From: Draconibacterium orientale
Lineage (GTDB): Bacteria > Bacteroidota > Bacteroidia > Bacteroidales > Prolixibacteraceae
Assembly (NCBI RefSeq): GCF_000626635.1
Contig: NZ_CP007451.1
Coordinates: 1,984,001 to 2,048,000, forward strand
DNA length: 64,000 nucleotides
Direction: 5' to 3'
Shown here: positions 42,141 through 50,140 of the stretch, piece by piece
Numbering within the stretch: position 1 is the first letter of the stretch
How the letters are laid out: each line of letters starts with the position of its first letter
The notes under the pieces: generated by a model
Databases searched by the model: none
Told to the model about the DNA's origin: nothing
Seen by the model: the letters and a program-made list of their open reading frames with translations, nothing else
Translations under genes and position numbers: made by a program

Positions 42141-43361
42141 ATGAAATCGAATAAAAATTCAACGCTAATATTCATTATTGTTGTCGTCGTAATTGACACG
42201 GCAGGTTTTGGTTTAATATTTCCTGTACTTCCACAACTTTTAACTAATTTACTTCATTCCGATATAAGTACGGCAGCTGAATATGGAGGCTGGCTCTCAT
42301 TTGCTTATGCCGCTATGCAATTTGTGTTTGCACCAATTCTCGGCAATTTAAGTGACCAATATGGAAGGCGACCAGTGCTTTTAAGTTCGTTGTTTGGCTT
42401 CAGCATTGACTGTGTTTTTCTTGCTTTTGCACCTAATATTCTGTGGTTCTTTGTTGGGCGGACAATCGCAGGAATAACCGGTGCAAGCTATTCTGTAGCA
42501 TCTGCCTGCGTCGCAGATATAAGTACCGACGAAAATAGGACAAAAAACTTTGGGATTGTAAACGCAGCATTTGGATTGGGATTTATTATTGGTCCGGTAA
42601 TTGGAGGTACATTAGGTCAGTTCGGAACACATACTCCCTTTATAGTTGCAGCCATACTTAGTTTTATCAATTTCACCTTTGGCTATTTCTTTTTTCCCGA
42701 ATCGCTAAACATTGGTACTCGTAGAATATTTGACTGGAAAAGGGCTAACCCTTTCGGTTCTCTAAAGTATTTAAGTGAATTCCCATTAATAAATACATTG
42801 GTGCTTTCAATGATTTTTGTATCAATAGCAAATCATAGCATGGAAAGTGTTTGGGCTTATTTCACAATTGAAAAATTTAAATGGAATACCTCGCTTATTG
42901 GTTATTCTTTAGCCGTGATAGGTTTGTTGTCAATTGTTGTTCAGTTATGGCTAGTCGGCATTTTGGTAAAGAAACTTGGCGACAGACGAATGGCACTACT
43001 TGGACTCATACTTACAATGACAGGATTTTTTCTTTTTGCTTTTACAGAGTGGCAATGGTTGCTTTTAGGAGCATTGTTAATATATATTATTGGCGGAGTT
43101 CAGGGAACGGCTATTCAAAGTATTACGTCTTCTATTATACCCGACAATGAACAAGGAGAATTGCAAGGTAGTCTTGGCAGTTTAATGGGTTTAACAACAC
43201 TCATTGCCCCGCTGCTAATGACAAGTAGCTTCTCATATTTTACGGGTAAGAATTCTGCAATTTATTTTCCAGGCATTTCCTTTTTAATTGCAGCCTTACT
43301 TACACTGATTAGTTTAATTTTGTTGATTAAAAGTTTCAAAAAACACAAAATGAAAAAATAA
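42141..43361 (+). CDS. TCR/Tet-family MFS efflux pump
   Basis: A 406-residue 12-helix major facilitator close to TetA-type tetracycline antiporters. Evidence is FGLIFPVLPQLLTNLL near the N-terminus, motif A GNLSDQYGRRPVLLSS (68-83), RTIAGITGASYSVASACVAD (helix 4-5, family mark), GFIIGPVIGG (motif C) and NPFGSLKYL in the central loop. I chose ATG 42141; an in-frame TTG lies at 42129. It has its own promoter and leader and ends 4 bp before the next attC-like site. The drug specificity is not proven; multidrug pumps share these motifs. Confidence 0.85.
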   Translation: MKSNKNSTLIFIIVVVVIDTAGFGLIFPVLPQLLTNLLHSDISTAAEYGGWLSFAYAAMQFVFAPILGNLSDQYGRRPVLLSSLFGFSIDCVFLAFAPNILWFFVGRTIAGITGASYSVASACVADISTDENRTKNFGIVNAAFGLGFIIGPVIGGTLGQFGTHTPFIVAAILSFINFTFGYFFFPESLNIGTRRIFDWKRANPFGSLKYLSEFPLINTLVLSMIFVSIANHSMESVWAYFTIEKFKWNTSLIGYSLAVIGLLSIVVQLWLVGILVKKLGDRRMALLGLILTMTGFFLFAFTEWQWLLLGALLIYIIGGVQGTAIQSITSSIIPDNEQGELQGSLGSLMGLTTLIAPLLMTSSFSYFTGKNSAIYFPGISFLIAALLTLISLILLIKSFKKHKMKK

Positions 43362-43365
43362 GGGA

Positions 43366-43500
43366 GCCGCTAACACGCGGTATAGCCAATAAGGGTTTCA
43401 GTGGTATGCGAAGTTTATCACCCGCATCAATCTTTCGTCTTGGTTGACAGGAACGTCGCTCCGCAATCCCTTACTGGCCATACCGCAAACGTTGGCAATA
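43366..43500 (+). repeat. attC-like site closing cassette 4
   Basis: Outer arms GCCGCTAAC (43366-43374) and AACGTTGGC (43489-43497); inner arms GCGGTATAGCCAATAAGGG (43377-43395) and CCCTTACTGGCCATACCGC (43468-43486). The center contains GACAGGAACG and CTCCGCAATCCC. Crossover is expected at 43491/43492. Confidence 0.85.
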
Positions 43501-43523
43501 ATATAAACTAAAATGTATCAATT

Positions 43524-44033
43524 ATGATTAAAAAGAATGTTATGAGAGTGATTATGCTAATAATCGCAGTAAACCTAATTTCGTGTGATTCAATTAAAAA
43601 AGCGACTGAGCCTGAAGATATAGGAATGTATGCTTTTGAACTTTTGAAAACATTAAGTCAAACCACAAAAAGTGACTATGTAAATAGTTTTTTAACCATT
43701 GAGGAAATAAGAGTACTTGGAAAGAATGAAGTGGTGGTTACCGACTCTGATACTCGTAATGAATTGACATCAATGCCAAAAGAGGAGTGGGTTGAAGATA
43801 TTGAAGACGATTATAATGAGTTAAAACAGGATGGTGGCGAGAATGGAATAAAATGGGCAGAAATTGAGTATTTAGATTTTGTTTATGAAATGGATAATGA
43901 AGGTGGAATTAAAGTTTGTGAGGGAGAGCTTTTTTTTAAGTATAAAGAGGATTCATATTCTGTAGATTTAGCAGCAATATTTGATGGAACTGAATATAAA
44001 CTTGTTGAACTTGATTATCTTGAAATGCAATAA
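43524..44033 (+). CDS. Lipoprotein of unknown function (cassette 5)
   Basis: A 169-residue protein with a lipoprotein signal (MRVIMLIIAVNLISC, Cys 21). The mature part is acidic and looks like a small alpha/beta NTF2-like or DUF4878-type fold (FELLKTLSQTTKSDYVNSFL, then GELFFKYKEDSYSVDLAAIF), but I cannot name the family. Only 24 bp separate its start from the previous attC-like site, so it has no room for a promoter and probably depends on readthrough from the Tet-type cassette. It ends 5 bp before the last attC-like site. Confidence 0.7.
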   Translation: MIKKNVMRVIMLIIAVNLISCDSIKKATEPEDIGMYAFELLKTLSQTTKSDYVNSFLTIEEIRVLGKNEVVVTDSDTRNELTSMPKEEWVEDIEDDYNELKQDGGENGIKWAEIEYLDFVYEMDNEGGIKVCEGELFFKYKEDSYSVDLAAIFDGTEYKLVELDYLEMQ

Positions 44034-44037
44034 ATAC

Positions 44038-44171
44038 TATTGCCAACATTTTGTATAAGTAATGGCAGGCCAGGTTTTAAATGGTAATGTTTGTAGCCCG
44101 CTCAAACTGTGTATCGGTCGGACAGGAACGCTCTCCGAAATCCGCTCCGCAACTTACACTTACCGTTAAAT
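44038..44171 (+). repeat. attC-like site closing cassette 5 (last)
   Basis: Outer arm TATTGCCAAC (44038-44047), exactly complementary to the start of cassette 5, and ACCGTTAAAT at the right end. Inner arms are weaker (TGTATAAGT / ACTTACACT). The center carries CGGACAGGAACG and CTCCGAAATCC. No matching outer arm for GTTAAATAC is found downstream, so the array ends here. Confidence 0.75.
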
Positions 44172-44228
44172 ACAAGCCTGAAAAAAAGCAATTGGGAAAT
44201 TTGTTATTTTTAAGCCAAAATCACGGAT

Positions 44229-47200
44229 ATGAGTAAGCCTGGTGATAGCTCCAGATTAAACGAATTAGCTGAATTGCGTCGTCAAAATGCAGAACTAAAG
44301 GCTATCGTTGAAAAAATGGTTGCCGAACAAAAGCAACCGGTGAAAAATCTGCTCCAGTGCGAACAAAAGTATTCGTTGTTATTCGAAAAATCAGCCATTC
44401 CCACTTCATTGTCCAGGTTACCCGAAGGAGTATTTGTGGATGTAAATGAAGCATTTGAGCACGAATTTGGAATAACAAAACAGGATGCTCTTGGAAAAAC
44501 AGCCCTGGAGTTGGGTGTTATTCCCGATAAAGATGGCCACAGACAAATTCTTGAAGCACTAAAAGAAAGTGGTTCTGTGCGCCATCAGGAAATGGTATTG
44601 AATTTCAAATCAGGAGAAAACCGGTATTATGAAATCAATATTAACAAAGTAGACATCAACGGGGAAGAATACCTTTTAACTACCATACAAAACATCTCGA
44701 AATACAAAAATGCCAAAAGGAAACTGAAAGAAAGTTACGACCTGATACGGATTGCAGAAGAAAAAGCCAAACTGGGAGGGTGGAGTGTACGATTAAAAGA
44801 AAATCGTATATACTGGTCGGATGAAGTAGCGGCGATACTTGAAGTGCCTGCAGGTTATTCCCCGTTGTTTGAAGATGCAATTAAATTCTACGCTCCCGAA
44901 TGGCGTGATAAATTCACCGAAGTTTTTAACAGGTGCGCGATTGAGGGCATCCCTTATGACGAAGAAATGGAGGTAATTACATCAACCGGAAAACGAGTTT
45001 GGATTCGAACCATTGCTGAAGCCATAAAAAACAAAAACGGTAAAATAGTTAAAATACAGGGCGCTTTCCAGGATATTACCTTGAAAAAACAAGCCGAAAA
45101 AAAACTAAAAGACAGCGAAGCCAAATACAAAGCCATTTTTGAATCAAGCGGAACAGCAACCCTAATCGTTGACAGTGATATGGCTATTCTGATGGCAAAT
45201 ACCGAATGTTTGAATGCTACAGGTTATGCTCCGGCTGAATTGATAGGCCGGAAATGGACGGATTACGTAGCTCCGGAAAGCTTAGAGGAAATGCTTAAAA
45301 AGCACGAGTTACGTCGTAAAAACCCGGAACTGGTATCACCAAAATATGAAGTTAAATTGCTGAACAAAACGGGTGAAAAACGCGATGTGGTTTTGAAGAT
45401 TAATATGATTCAGGGAACAAGCCAAAGTGTTGTTTCCATGCTGGATATCACCGAACGGAAACGAGCAGAAGCAGCATTTGAAGAATATTTTGATAATGAT
45501 ATTTCGTCGGATTATGTGGCATTGGTTTCGGGCGAAATTGTTAGCTGCAACAAAACCTTTCGCGATTTATTTGGTTTCGAAAAAAAATCAGATGCTGAAA
45601 ATTTTAACATTACCAACCTGTACAAAGAACCTGCAGACAGGAAACAAATCATCCATCTTTTAACGCAAAACAGGAAACTTGAAAATTACGAAGTTGAATT
45701 TGTGTCAAAAGATGGAAAAACCATTTTTGCACTGGTAAATGCCATCGGAATTTTCGACAAGAACAATAAGCTCGAAAAAATAAGGGGGTATATTGTCGAT
45801 ATTTCTGAACAAAAAAGAGTTGAAAAGGAGATTCTAAAACTATCGAGAGCTGTTGAACAAAGTCCAGCTTCGGTAATTATTACCGATTTAGAAGGGAATA
45901 TTGAATATGCAAACCCAAAGGCTCTTGCTGTTACCGGTTATAGCAAAGAAGAAATGATTGGGCAGAATCCCAGAATATTAAATTCAGGGGAAAAACAAAA
46001 AAGTAAGTATAAACAATTATGGGAAACGATATCATCAGGTAAGGAATGGTTTGGCGAATTTCATAGTAAAAAGCAAAATGGTGAATTGTATTGGGAATCG
46101 GCATCCATTTCGCCCATATTTAACGAAAAACAAGAAATAATCAACTATGTTGCTGTAAAAGAAGACATCACTGAGCGGAAAAAAATTATCGATGATTTAA
46201 AAGCGGCCAAGGAAAAAGCCGAAGAAAACGAAAAGAAATTTTTAGTGGCCTTTCATAGCAGTCCCGACATTAGTATGATTACCAATGTTGATACCAGCGA
46301 AATTCTGGAGGCGAACGACGCTTTTGAACGGGTTACCGGTTTTTCGAAGGCTGAAATAATAGGAAATACTACTGCCGACCTTAAACTGTGGGTGAATAAG
46401 GCGGATCGGGAGAAGTATTTTGAAATATTGTTACGAGATAAAAGGGTGATAGGTTTTGAGTCGTTATTCCGGAAAAAAAGTGGTGAAACTTTTGTTGGCC
46501 TTGTATCGGGGCAAATGATTCAAATCCAAAATCAGAATTATCTTCTTGGTAATATTTACGATATTACAGATAGAAAAAAGGCAGAAACCGAATTGTTAAA
46601 GGCATTGGAAAAGGTAGAAGAGAGCGAAGAAAAATTTAAAAACCTTTATGAATCGCTGTCAATTTCCTATTTAATACTAAAAGATGGCGTTTGCATCGAA
46701 TGTAATGAAGCCACACTACCCATTTACGGAATCGACAGCAAAGACGAAATAATTGGAAAAATACCTCCCGATTTCGCTCCCGAATTTCAACCCAATCATA
46801 AAAAATCTTCGGAAGAGGCGAAACGGCACATTCAGGCAGCTATTGAAAAGGGGGAGCATACCTTTGAATGGATCACGAAACGAATAAATGGACAAGAGTT
46901 TTACTCCGAGGTTTCGTTAAAAAGTTTCTATCATAAAAACGAACTGTATATGCAAAGCCTGGTTGCCGATATCTCTGAACGTAAAAAAAATGAAGCTGAA
47001 CTTATTGCTGCAAAAGAGCTTTCGGCCGAAAATGAATTATTTCTCAGCACCCTGATAAATACCTTGCCCGATTTAGTTTGGCTAAAAGATATAAACGGCG
47101 CTTACCTGATGTGCAATAAACGCTTTGAAGAATTTATCGATTTACCCGAACATAAAATAATTGGTAAAACCGATTATGATTTAATGGAGGCTGATTTAGC

Positions 47201-48956
47201 TGATTTTTTCAGTAAAAAAGATAAGGAGGCTGTTGCAGCCGGAAAATCATTGCTCAATGAAGAACATAAAATATTTGAAAACAACAAATATTCAGCATAT
47301 GTTGAAACCATTAAAACTCCTTTTTACAGGAACGGTGAATTAGTTGGCGTATTAGGCATAGGAAGAAATATTACAGAACGCAAAAATGCCGAACTCGAAT
47401 TACGAAAAGCCAAAGAAAAGGTGGAAGAGAGCGAAAGTAAATTCAAAAACCTCTATGAATCCCTCTCAATAGCCTATTTAATACTTGAAGATGGTGTATG
47501 TATTGAATGTAATAAAGCCGCACTAGAGATATATGGCGTTGAAAGCAAAGATGAAATTATCGGGAAATCACCAACAGAATTTTCTCCCGAGTTTCAACCA
47601 AATAATGTACCCTCTGCTGATGAAGCAATTAAGCAAACTCAAATTGCCCTGGAAAAAGGATTTCATACTTTCGAATGGCAGGCAATGCGCAAAAACAAAG
47701 AATTATTTTATAATCAGGTTTCGTTAAAGAAATTCTATTACAAAAATAAAATGCAGATGCAATGCCTGACATCCGACATTACAGAACGCAAGAGAATTGA
47801 AAATGAACTTATCGCGGCAAAAGAAAAAGCTGAAGAAAGCGACCGGTTAAAATCTGCTTTCCTGGCGAATATGAGCCACGAAATACGCACCCCAATGAAT
47901 GGGATTCTTGGATTTACTGATCTGCTGCTCGACCCGGATTTAAAAAGTGAGGAGAAAGAATACTATATCAACATTGTGCACAAAAGCGGGCAGCGTATGC
48001 TAAATACAGTTAATGATATTATTGAAATCTCGAGAATTGAAGCCGGGCTGGTAGAGCAAAGGAATGAACTCACTGATTTTAATAACCGGGTTGAAGATTT
48101 AGTTCTTTTCTTTACCCCTGAAGCTACAGGGAAAGGGCAGAAAATTATTTTGGAAAAGTTACTCCCGGCAGAAAAGAAAAACATTGTTACCGACCAAATT
48201 AAGCTGGATTCCATTCTTACCAACCTCATTAAAAATGCCATTAAGTATACACCCCACGGAACGATTACTATTGGCTGCCAAATGAAAGGACAAATGATTG
48301 AGTTTTACATAAAGGATACCGGAATTGGAATTCCAAAACACAGACATGAAGCCATTTTTAACCGCTTTGAACAAGCCGATATTAAAGATACCAGGGTATT
48401 CGAAGGTTCTGGATTAGGCCTGGCAATTTCAAAATCATACGTTGAAATGCTGGGGGGAAAAATTTGGGTGGAAAGCGAAGAAGGAAAGGGCTCAATCTTT
48501 TATTTTACCTTGCCTGTAACCGATAATGCACCCGAAAAGTCAATCAACGATGATGAAATCTCACCGGATAACAAAAATGCAGAATCAAAGACAAAAAAAC
48601 TAAAAATAATCATTGCCGAAGACGATGCAGCATCCCGAAAATATCTTACACTTCTTACTAATAAATTTGGCAGTGAAATCCTGGAAGCGGAAACAGGAAA
48701 TCGTGCAATCGAAATTTGCCGAAGCCATTCAGACATTGATTTAATTTTGATGGATATTCAAATGCCCGGAATGGATGGATACGAAGCAACCCGGCAGATA
48801 AGGGAATTTAACAGCGATGTAATTATTATTGCACAAACAGCCTATGCCCTTGGTGGCGACAGAGAAAAATCAATCGCAGCAGGTTGTAATGATTACATTT
48901 CAAAACCAATCGACAGGACTAAATTGGAGAATTTGTTACAAAAATATTTTGGGTGA
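44229..48956 (+). CDS. Soluble hybrid histidine kinase with nine PAS domains
   Basis: A 1575-residue protein without membrane segments. After a short coiled coil come about nine PAS/PAC units, each ending in a DITERK-like PAC tail. PAS 7 and PAS 9 are near-duplicates (both EKFKNLYESLSISYLI-like with DGVCIECN and FxPEFQPN). The kinase core follows: H1217 in ANMSHEIRTPMNG, N box LTNLIKNAIKYTPHG, DTGIGIP and GSGLGLAIS. The C-terminal receiver has the phospho-acceptor D1509 (LILMDIQMPGMDGYEATRQI). It is probably a cytosolic multi-signal sensor. No response regulator gene is adjacent. It starts 58 bp after the last attC-like site. Confidence 0.9.
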   Translation: MSKPGDSSRLNELAELRRQNAELKAIVEKMVAEQKQPVKNLLQCEQKYSLLFEKSAIPTSLSRLPEGVFVDVNEAFEHEFGITKQDALGKTALELGVIPDKDGHRQILEALKESGSVRHQEMVLNFKSGENRYYEININKVDINGEEYLLTTIQNISKYKNAKRKLKESYDLIRIAEEKAKLGGWSVRLKENRIYWSDEVAAILEVPAGYSPLFEDAIKFYAPEWRDKFTEVFNRCAIEGIPYDEEMEVITSTGKRVWIRTIAEAIKNKNGKIVKIQGAFQDITLKKQAEKKLKDSEAKYKAIFESSGTATLIVDSDMAILMANTECLNATGYAPAELIGRKWTDYVAPESLEEMLKKHELRRKNPELVSPKYEVKLLNKTGEKRDVVLKINMIQGTSQSVVSMLDITERKRAEAAFEEYFDNDISSDYVALVSGEIVSCNKTFRDLFGFEKKSDAENFNITNLYKEPADRKQIIHLLTQNRKLENYEVEFVSKDGKTIFALVNAIGIFDKNNKLEKIRGYIVDISEQKRVEKEILKLSRAVEQSPASVIITDLEGNIEYANPKALAVTGYSKEEMIGQNPRILNSGEKQKSKYKQLWETISSGKEWFGEFHSKKQNGELYWESASISPIFNEKQEIINYVAVKEDITERKKIIDDLKAAKEKAEENEKKFLVAFHSSPDISMITNVDTSEILEANDAFERVTGFSKAEIIGNTTADLKLWVNKADREKYFEILLRDKRVIGFESLFRKKSGETFVGLVSGQMIQIQNQNYLLGNIYDITDRKKAETELLKALEKVEESEEKFKNLYESLSISYLILKDGVCIECNEATLPIYGIDSKDEIIGKIPPDFAPEFQPNHKKSSEEAKRHIQAAIEKGEHTFEWITKRINGQEFYSEVSLKSFYHKNELYMQSLVADISERKKNEAELIAAKELSAENELFLSTLINTLPDLVWLKDINGAYLMCNKRFEEFIDLPEHKIIGKTDYDLMEADLADFFSKKDKEAVAAGKSLLNEEHKIFENNKYSAYVETIKTPFYRNGELVGVLGIGRNITERKNAELELRKAKEKVEESESKFKNLYESLSIAYLILEDGVCIECNKAALEIYGVESKDEIIGKSPTEFSPEFQPNNVPSADEAIKQTQIALEKGFHTFEWQAMRKNKELFYNQVSLKKFYYKNKMQMQCLTSDITERKRIENELIAAKEKAEESDRLKSAFLANMSHEIRTPMNGILGFTDLLLDPDLKSEEKEYYINIVHKSGQRMLNTVNDIIEISRIEAGLVEQRNELTDFNNRVEDLVLFFTPEATGKGQKIILEKLLPAEKKNIVTDQIKLDSILTNLIKNAIKYTPHGTITIGCQMKGQMIEFYIKDTGIGIPKHRHEAIFNRFEQADIKDTRVFEGSGLGLAISKSYVEMLGGKIWVESEEGKGSIFYFTLPVTDNAPEKSINDDEISPDNKNAESKTKKLKIIIAEDDAASRKYLTLLTNKFGSEILEAETGNRAIEICRSHSDIDLILMDIQMPGMDGYEATRQIREFNSDVIIIAQTAYALGGDREKSIAAGCNDYISKPIDRTKLENLLQKYFG

Positions 48957-49137
48957 TAATTTCAAAACCACCATTCATTTAAACTGTTCGAAATAACAAA
49001 TTACAATATGGAATACCAGGGATCATGTTTGTGTAAAGGCGTTCAGTTCAAGATTAATGGCGACTTCGAGAGCTTTTATTTGTGCCATTGCAGTTATTGC
49101 CGTAAAGATACCGGATCGGCGCATGCAGCCAATTTAT

Positions 49138-49700
49138 TATAATCTTTAAAACCACCTCCTTTGGTGGTGGTTATGTTTAAATGGCTTTGCATCTAAAATT
49201 ATTAACTTAGAGTCATGAGTAACTTCAAAAAACTAAGTCATGTCATTTATAGGTGTACCTATCATATAGTTTGGACACCCAAGTATCGGTATCGCATTCT
49301 TGAGGGATTGGTCAAAGAGCAACTATTAAGAGATATTCCAATGCTATTGGAATGGAAATCATGCGAGTTAATTGAAATGAATATTCAAAAAGATCACATT
49401 CACATAATTGTCAGCATGCCACCAAAAATGTCGTTGTCACAATTGATGGGCATTCTAAAAGGTAAAACAGCCATCAAAATATTCAAAAGCTATCCTCAGT
49501 TAAAGACGAAACCCTATTGGGGAAATCATTTTTGGTCACGAGGATACTGTGCAGACACTATTGGTCTCGATGAAGAGAAAATCAAGAAATACGTCAAATA
49601 CCAAGAAGAGCAAGAACGTTTAGAAGAGCAACAAAGGCTCAACTTCGGCCCCTTATAGGGGCTTTCACAAGTCCACCTTCTAAGAAGGTGGTTTTTTAAT
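49138..49700 (+). mobile_element. IS200/IS605-family element (tnpA only)
   Basis: About 563 bp. The ends carry subterminal hairpins rather than inverted repeats: left CCACCTCCTTTGGTGGTGG (around 49152-49170), right CCACCTTCTAAGAAGGTGG (around 49674-49692) followed by a T run. There is no target duplication, as expected for single-strand Y1 transposition. The left junction follows a TTTAT-like target. It holds one gene, tnpA, and no tnpB. Confidence 0.8.
49215..49658 (+). CDS. tnpA: IS200/IS605 transposase TnpA (Y1 HUH)
   Basis: A 147-residue Y1 transposase. The HUH metal site is H61-I-H63 (KDHIHIIVSMPP) and the likely nucleophile is Y126 (KKYVKYQEEQ). The N-terminal VIYRCTYHIVWTPKYRYRIL and PYWGNHFWSRGYCADT are standard for IS200-type TnpA. 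Intact and full length, so the copy may be active. It acts as a dimer on single-stranded end hairpins. The element interrupts a GFA-family gene. Confidence 0.93.
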   Translation: MSNFKKLSHVIYRCTYHIVWTPKYRYRILEGLVKEQLLRDIPMLLEWKSCELIEMNIQKDHIHIIVSMPPKMSLSQLMGILKGKTAIKIFKSYPQLKTKPYWGNHFWSRGYCADTIGLDEEKIKKYVKYQEEQERLEEQQRLNFGPL

Positions 49701-50140
49701 TTCAACAAGCGCTAAGCTGGAATGGATAAAGCGCGAAACGGAGATCAGCGTTTTTCAGCTGCCCGAAACCAATCATACCAAAGCATTTTGTGCCACCTGT
49801 GGTTCGGCACTTCCCAACCTGCAAATGGGCGGCAAACTTTTGGTGGTTCCGGCCGGATGTTTGGATACTGAATTGAAAAAACGCCCCAATGCTCATCTGT
49901 TTATTTCGAGTAAGGCAGCCTGGGATGAGGCTTTGGAGGAAGTTAAAAAGTTTGAGCGTTTGCCCGGGTAAGCAGGAAATGGATACCGGCTTTGAAAAGA
50001 TGGATTGGTGGAAGTTGTTAAGCAGGTAAACGCATGTGAAGCTGGCGAACTAAAATAAAAATACAATCGCTAGCCACAACGAAGGAGCAAGCATAATTAC
50101 CTGTAAAATTGTACTTTTAGGCTTTTAACGACGAAAAAAC

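Larger units (their letters stand above)
36725..44165 (+). mobile_element. Integron-like cassette array without integrase (five cassettes)
   Basis: Five units end in attC-like sites: cassettes 36725-38154, 38155-40730, 40731-41780, 41781-43491 and 43492-44165. In each, the first bases after the crossover G are the exact reverse complement of the outer arm of the site that closes the same unit: GTTATGGGC/GCCCATAAC, GTTGGCAAC/GTTGCCAAC, GTTGGCGG/CCGCCAAC, GTTAGCGGC/GCCGCTAAC and GTTGGCAATA/TATTGCCAAC. That is what circular cassettes inserted at G^TTRRRY leave behind. No integron integrase gene is in the window. Confidence 0.85.
49008..49971 (+). pseudogene. GFA-family (glutathione-dependent formaldehyde-activating-like) gene split by an IS
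   Basis: Two halves of one GFA-fold protein flank an IS200-type element. The left half (49008 to about 49137) reads MEYQGSCLCKGVQFKINGDF and SFYLCHCSYCRKDTG; the right half (about 49701-49971) reads SAKLEWIKRETEISVFQLPE and FCATCGSALPNLQMGGKLLV, ending KKFERLPG. Joining the flanks without the IS restores an unbroken frame (AANLFSTSAKLEW) and a protein of about 133 residues. All zinc-binding cysteine motifs (CLC, CHCxxC, CATC) are present across the halves. The function of GFA proteins outside formaldehyde chemistry is uncertain. Confidence 0.8.
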
